From Acetobacteraceae bacterium (GTDB taxonomy: Bacteria; Pseudomonadota; Alphaproteobacteria; Acetobacterales; Acetobacteraceae), in NCBI GenBank assembly GCA_030041255.1, contig JASHOF010000066.1, positions 1 through 39,122 on the forward strand: 39,122 bases of DNA, read 5' to 3'. This document shows, piece by piece, positions 33,455-39,122 of the stretch; position 1 is the first letter of the stretch, and each line of letters starts with the position of its first letter. The position numbers and the translations under genes were made by a program. A model generated the notes under the pieces. The model saw nothing but the letters and a program-made list of their open reading frames with translations. It had not been told where the DNA came from and searched no databases.

Positions 33455-35179
33455 ATGAGGGAGCCTGTCCAGGAATTCGCCACCGATATCCTGATTCTCG
33501 GCGCCGGCGGCGCCGGCCTCTTCGCGGCGCTGCACGCCAAGAAGAAGGCGCCGGATTGCCGGGTCGCGATCGTCGTCAAGGGGCTGCTCGGCAAATGCGG
33601 CTGCACGCGCATGGTGCAGGGCGGCTACAACGTCGCACTCGCCCCCGGCGATTCGGCCGAGCGCCACTTCATGGACACGGTCGAGGGCGGCAAGTGGCTC
33701 AACAACCAGGAGCTTGCCTGGCTGCTCGTCACCGGCGCGCAAACCCGGATCCGCGAGCTGGAAACCGAGATCGGCTGCTTCTTCGATCGCAACCCGGACG
33801 GCAGCGTGCATCAGAAGGCCTTCGCCGGCCAGAGCTTCGATCGCACGGTGCACAAGGGCGATCTCACCGGGATCGAGATCATCAACCGGCTCGCCGAGCA
33901 GGTCTATGCGCTGAACGTCGCACGCCTCGAGGATCATCGCGCGCTCGATCTCATTCCACGCGCCGACGGCGGCGGCATCGCCGGCGTGCTGCTGCTCGAC
34001 ATGCGTTCGGGTGCACTGGTGCTGGCGCGCGCGCACGCCGTGCTGCTGGCCACGGGCGGCGGCCCGACGATGTACCGCTACAACACGCCTTCCGGCGACA
34101 AGAGCTGCGACGGGCTGGCGATGGCGCTGCGCGCCGCACTCCCGCTGCGCGATATGGAGATGGTGCAGTTCCACCCGACCGGGCTCCTGGCCGGCGAGAC
34201 CTCGCGCATGACCGGCACGGTGCTGGAGGAAGGATTGCGCGGCGCCGGCGGGCATCTCACCGACTCGAGCGGCGAGCGTTTCATGGCCCTCTATGATCCG
34301 GCCGGCGAGCGCGCGACGCGCGACATCGTCAGCCGCGCGATCATGGATCGCATCGGCAAGGGCTTCGGCGGCCCGCATGGCGGCGTCTTCATCGAGATGA
34401 AGCATCTCGGGGCAGAGAACGTGCGGCGTATGTTCAAGGGCATGGTCGAGCGTTGCGCCGATTGCGGCTTCGATCTCGCGGCCGGGCGCGTCGAGGTCAT
34501 TCCGACCGCGCATTACATGATGGGCGGCGTGGTGTTCGATACCGAATGCCGCACGCCCTGGCCCGGCCTCTATGCGGCGGGGGAGGATACCGGCGGCGTG
34601 CACGGCGCCAACCGCCTCGGCGGCAATGGGGTCGCCAATTCCACCGTTTTCGGTGGGCTCGCGGGCGATTCGATGGCCGCCAGCCTGCCGCGCTCCGCAC
34701 TGGCAGAGCCGGATCGCGCCGCGCTCGAGAAGGCGATCGCCCGCGCTCTCACCCCGCGCGGAATGAAGTCCGGGCCGCTGGCAGAACTGCGCGCGGAGTT
34801 GCAACGCGTGATGTGGGAGGATGTCGGCATCCTGCGCGATGCCGCCTCTCTCGCAGGCGCCGATGCCAGGCTTGCCGCGCTTTCCGCTGCACTCGAAGAA
34901 ACCGGGGTTCCCGATCTCGACCGCCGTTACGATCTCGCCTGGACCGCCCGCCTCGATCTCGAGAATCTGCTGCTCGTGAGCCAGGCCATCCTGAAAGCGG
35001 CGACGCTCCGCACCGACAGCCGCGGCGCGCATTTCCGCACCGACCATCCGGCGACGTCCGATCTCGCCGCATCGCGCTACACCGTGGTGCGGCTGGCGGG
35101 AAAGGCGTTCCTGGGCGAAAGCGAGCCGGTCCGCTTCAGCATGGTCCGGCCGGGCGAGAGCCTGCTGCGCGCGGCGTAG
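33455..35179 (+). CDS. sdhA: Succinate dehydrogenase/fumarate reductase-like flavoprotein
   Basis: A 574-residue FAD enzyme. The dinucleotide loop ILGAGGAGLFAALHA is at 14-28. Dicarboxylate residues are present: His240 in FHPTG, Glu259, the Arg286/Arg289 region in ERATRDIVSRAI, His353 in TAHYMMGG and Arg387 in GANRLGGNG. It would oxidise succinate or reduce fumarate. The segment GCTRMVQGGYN aligns with SHTVAAQGG of classical SdhA, placing Cys50 where the covalent FAD histidine normally lies, so FAD is probably bound non-covalently. The gene is last in the operon, after the fumarase pair. L-aspartate oxidase is a related alternative but the neighbouring Fe-S and anchor genes argue against it. 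Confidence 0.88.
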   Translation: MREPVQEFATDILILGAGGAGLFAALHAKKKAPDCRVAIVVKGLLGKCGCTRMVQGGYNVALAPGDSAERHFMDTVEGGKWLNNQELAWLLVTGAQTRIRELETEIGCFFDRNPDGSVHQKAFAGQSFDRTVHKGDLTGIEIINRLAEQVYALNVARLEDHRALDLIPRADGGGIAGVLLLDMRSGALVLARAHAVLLATGGGPTMYRYNTPSGDKSCDGLAMALRAALPLRDMEMVQFHPTGLLAGETSRMTGTVLEEGLRGAGGHLTDSSGERFMALYDPAGERATRDIVSRAIMDRIGKGFGGPHGGVFIEMKHLGAENVRRMFKGMVERCADCGFDLAAGRVEVIPTAHYMMGGVVFDTECRTPWPGLYAAGEDTGGVHGANRLGGNGVANSTVFGGLAGDSMAASLPRSALAEPDRAALEKAIARALTPRGMKSGPLAELRAELQRVMWEDVGILRDAASLAGADARLAALSAALEETGVPDLDRRYDLAWTARLDLENLLLVSQAILKAATLRTDSRGAHFRTDHPATSDLAASRYTVVRLAGKAFLGESEPVRFSMVRPGESLLRAA

Positions 35180-35220
35180 GACAGAGAGGCGGAGCCGCCA
35201 CCCCGACCCGCGCGCCTCGT

Positions 35221-35244
35221 GCGGCGGGAAACGACCCCCGCCGC
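35221..35244. terminator. GC hairpin between convergent sdhA-like and E2 genes
   Basis: GCGGCGGG (35221-35228) pairs perfectly with CCCGCCGC (35237-35244) around an 8-base loop. It sits in the 74-bp gap between two converging genes and could serve both strands. No T-run follows on either side, so termination efficiency is uncertain. Confidence 0.45.
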
Positions 35245-35253
35245 GTCTTGCGG

Positions 35254-36495
35254 TCACGCCATGAACAAGCTCGCCGGCTGCTCGATCAGCCGCTTCATCT
35301 CCTGGACGAACTGCGCGACATTCCAGCCGTCCACGATGCGATGATCGAACGAACTGGAGAGGTTCATCAGCCGCCGGATCTCGACCCGCCCGTTGCGCAC
35401 TGCCGGCCGCTCCACGATGCGGTTGACGCCGATGATCGCCACCTCGGGAAAATTGATCACCGGCGTTGCCGCTACTCCACCGAGCGGCCCCAGGCTGCTG
35501 ATCGTGATGGTCGAGCCGCCGAGTTCCTGGCGCGTCGCCTTGCCCTCGCGTGCCGCCGAAGAAAGCCGCGCGATCTCGTTCGCCACCTGCCAGAGGTCCA
35601 GACTCCCGGCATGCCGCACCACCGGCACCAGCAGCCCCTGCTCCGTCTGGGTGGCGATGCCGACATGCACCGCCGCGTGGCGTCGCAGGATCCCCTGCTC
35701 CTCGTCGAACAGGGCATTCACCTCCGGCACCTTGGGAACGGCGCGGACCAGGGCTGCGATCAGGAAAGGCAGCACCGTCAGATGCGGCCGCTGTGACGCG
35801 TGGCGGGAATTCAGGTGCGCCCGCAATTCCTCGAGCGCCGTGACGTCGATCTCCTCGACATAAGAATAGTGCGGAATGCGCCGCTTCGATTCCGCCATCC
35901 GCTCGGCAATCTTCCGCCTGAGGCCGATGATCCGAATTTCCTCGACCGCATCGGCCTCGTTGTGTTCCACCCGTGCCGTGCCCTCCCTGGCAACGGGAAG
36001 CGGCGGAGCCCTGGCAGTGACATAGGCGTCGAGGTCGGCATGCAGGACGCGGCCGAGAGGTCCGCTGCCGGAAACGGAGGAAAGCGCGATGCCGAGTTGC
36101 TTGGCACGCTGCCGCACCGAAGGCGCGGCCAGCGGCTTCCGCAAGGTTGGCGGGCCGGCGGCAGGGAGTGCGGCGCCGTCGCGGCTCTCCATTCCGGGGG
36201 CGGGAAGCGGCGGCGCGACGGGCTCGGCCTGAGGAGCCGTGACGCCCTCGGCAGCATCGGTCTCCAGCACCATGATGTCGCTGCCGACTCGAAGCTTGTC
36301 GCCGGGACTGCCGGTGATCGAGAGAACACGGCCGCTCCGCGGAGCGGGAATCTCGACGGTCGCCTTCTCGGTCAGGACATCGACGAGAGGCGCATCCTCG
36401 GCGATCGTTGCGCCGACCGCAACGTGCCACTGCACCACCTCCACCTCGGCGATTCCCTCGCCCACATCGGGCAAAGTGAACACGAAGCGCGCCAC
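35254..36495 (-). CDS. bkdB: Branched-chain 2-oxoacid dehydrogenase E2 (lipoamide acyltransferase)
   Basis: A 413-residue E2. The lipoyl domain (1-78) carries Lys44 in DVLTEKATVEIPAP. The E3/E1-binding domain is at about 120-157 (APSVRQRAKQLGI, GPLGRVLHADLDAY). The catalytic acyltransferase core follows with RRKIAERMAESKRRIPH, SSLGPLGGVAATPVINFPE and the active-site SFDHRIVDGWN near 379. Preference for branched-chain substrates is inferred from BkdB-like sequence and from E1 alpha being a separate BkdA1-type chain. The start is GTG, one base after the E1 beta stop. The operon ends here at the convergent hairpin. Confidence 0.9.
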   Translation of the reverse strand: MARFVFTLPDVGEGIAEVEVVQWHVAVGATIAEDAPLVDVLTEKATVEIPAPRSGRVLSITGSPGDKLRVGSDIMVLETDAAEGVTAPQAEPVAPPLPAPGMESRDGAALPAAGPPTLRKPLAAPSVRQRAKQLGIALSSVSGSGPLGRVLHADLDAYVTARAPPLPVAREGTARVEHNEADAVEEIRIIGLRRKIAERMAESKRRIPHYSYVEEIDVTALEELRAHLNSRHASQRPHLTVLPFLIAALVRAVPKVPEVNALFDEEQGILRRHAAVHVGIATQTEQGLLVPVVRHAGSLDLWQVANEIARLSSAAREGKATRQELGGSTITISSLGPLGGVAATPVINFPEVAIIGVNRIVERPAVRNGRVEIRRLMNLSSSFDHRIVDGWNVAQFVQEMKRLIEQPASLFMA

Positions 36496-36496
36496 G

Positions 36497-37510
36497 TCAG
36501 TCCGCCATCACCTTTTTCAGCCCCTCGGCGACGCGCCTCGGCCCCGGGAAATAGTCCCATTCCAGCGCGTGCGGATACGGCGTATCCCAGCCGGTGATCC
36601 TGACGATCGGCGCCTCCAGCGCGTAGAAGCAGTGCTCCTGCACCAGCGCGGCAAGCTCGGCGCCGAAACCGCTGGTCCGGGTTGCCTCGTGGACGATCAG
36701 GCAGCGCCCGGTCTTGCCGACGGAGGCGACGATCGTCTCGATATCCAAAGGAATGAGCGTGCGGAGATCGAGGATCTCCGCATCCACCCCGGCCTCTTCC
36801 GCTCCCGCCAGGGCGACGTGCACCATCGTCCCGTAGGCCAGCACCGTCACCTGCTCGCCCTGTCTCACGCAGGCCGCCTCCCCGAGCGACACCGTGTAGT
36901 GCCCCGCCGGCACCTCGCTTGCAGGGTGCTCGCTCCAGGGTGTCACCGGCCGGTCGTGATGCCCGTCGAACGGCCCGTTGTAGATCCGTTTCGGCTCCAG
37001 AAAGATCACCGGATCGTCGTCCTCGATCGCGCTGATCAGGAGGCCCTTGGCATCGTAGGGATTGGACGGGATGACGGTCTTCAGTCCGCAGACATGGGTG
37101 AAGATCGCCTCCGGGCTCTGGCTGTGCGTCTGGCCGCCGAAGATGCCGCCCCCGCACGGCGCGCGCACGGTGATCGGGGCGGTGAACGCGCCGGCCGAAC
37201 GATACCGGAGCCTGGCCGCGGTCGAAACGAGCTGATCGGTCGCGGGATAGATGTAATCGGCGAACTGGATCTCGACCACCGGCCTGAGCCCATAGACACC
37301 CATGCCGATGGCAGCCGCCAGGATGCCTGATTCGGCGATCGGCGTGTCGAAGGCGCGATCCCGCCCGTACTTCTTCTGCAGCCCTTCCGTGCAGCGGAAC
37401 ACGCCGCCGAAGTAGCCGACATCCTCGCCGAACACGACGACATTCTGGTCGCGCGCCATCATGACATCCATCGCCGAATTCAGCGCCTGCACCATGTTCA
37501 TCCGCGGCAT
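36497..37510 (-). CDS. bkdA2: Branched-chain 2-oxoacid dehydrogenase E1 beta
   Basis: A 337-residue transketolase-like beta chain. It has MNMVQALNSAMDVMMARD, VVFGEDVGYFGGVFRCTEGL, FDTPIAESGILAAAIGMG, FADYIYPATDQLVS and the C-terminal DLRTLIPLDIETIVASV with CLIVHEATRTSGFGAELA. These are typical of 2-oxoisovalerate dehydrogenase beta subunits. It binds the pyrimidine part of thiamine diphosphate together with E1 alpha. ATG 37510 is two bases after the E1 alpha stop; an internal ATG at 37501 is possible. A longer upstream frame is an artefact of the E1 alpha gene. Confidence 0.92.
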   Translation of the reverse strand: MPRMNMVQALNSAMDVMMARDQNVVVFGEDVGYFGGVFRCTEGLQKKYGRDRAFDTPIAESGILAAAIGMGVYGLRPVVEIQFADYIYPATDQLVSTAARLRYRSAGAFTAPITVRAPCGGGIFGGQTHSQSPEAIFTHVCGLKTVIPSNPYDAKGLLISAIEDDDPVIFLEPKRIYNGPFDGHHDRPVTPWSEHPASEVPAGHYTVSLGEAACVRQGEQVTVLAYGTMVHVALAGAEEAGVDAEILDLRTLIPLDIETIVASVGKTGRCLIVHEATRTSGFGAELAALVQEHCFYALEAPIVRITGWDTPYPHALEWDYFPGPRRVAEGLKKVMAD

Positions 37511-37512
37511 GG

Positions 37513-39122
<1,610 letters not shown>

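Noticed and set aside
33047-36430. A 1127-codon minus-strand frame opposite fumB, sdhA-like and E2 genes
   Set aside because: It is an antisense shadow produced by GC-rich codons; it crosses two convergent genes, has no domain, and is basic and histidine-rich in a way typical of false frames.

Overview
The window is a GC-rich bacterial chromosome segment with densely packed genes, many GTG and TTG starts and repeated 4-base start/stop overlaps. The order pyrB, pyrC-like, plsY, dprA, topA, rnr and rpmG, together with a BkdA/BkdB-type complex, a DUF2272 lipoprotein and an ISAs1-type element, suggests an alphaproteobacterium, probably Rhodospirillales/Acetobacteraceae. That placement is inferred from gene families, not from a database search.

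Layout. Positions 1-1118 hold the end of a zinc-type alcohol dehydrogenase and an opposing SDR reductase. Positions 1181-11395 (minus strand) carry a housekeeping block: pyrB, a pyrC-like gene without metal ligands, plsY, dprA, topA, a short RNase R gene, an exported S41 protease and rpmG. Positions 11497-12641 hold a dispersed hairpin repeat, an exported ABM-fold protein, one possible small gene and otherwise little. Positions 12642-16121 are a three-gene glycosyltransferase cluster built around a YPD-type repeat module. Positions 16379-18472 carry a DUF1634-TauE/SafE fusion transporter and a convergent universal stress protein. Positions 18619-21733 contain a DenD-like dehydrogenase, a PEP mutase/oxaloacetate decarboxylase-like enzyme and a divergent ketopantoate reductase-like enzyme. 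Positions 21746-24849 contain a DsbA-family oxidoreductase, mtnA, a DUF2272 lipoprotein and a rhodanese.

Positions 24870-26440 are an accessory scar. An ISAs1-type insertion sequence with visible 18-bp inverted repeats and an exact 8-bp target duplication has a broken transposase. It sits inside one copy of a longer direct repeat, and the second copy abuts a truncated vapC-type toxin fragment.

Positions 26470-30504 hold a Tat-exported beta-propeller protein coupled to a sterol desaturase-like membrane enzyme, then cysK and rpsD on the minus strand, then a small membrane protein. Positions 30512-35179 form an unusual six-gene operon. It encodes an Fe-S subunit, two membrane anchors, two subunits of a class I fumarase and a flavoprotein, which together would link a quinone-coupled succinate/fumarate enzyme to fumarate/malate interconversion. 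In the flavoprotein the residue that normally binds FAD covalently (His) appears to be Cys. Positions 35254-38745 (minus) encode E1 alpha, E1 beta and E2 of a branched-chain 2-oxoacid dehydrogenase. The window ends in the tail of a gene that may be RNase E.

The most interesting items are the sdh/fum operon with its missing FAD histidine, the YPD-module glycosyltransferase cluster, the DUF1634-TauE fusion with a palindrome and hairpin upstream, the truncated RNase R, and the layered IS/repeat/toxin scar.
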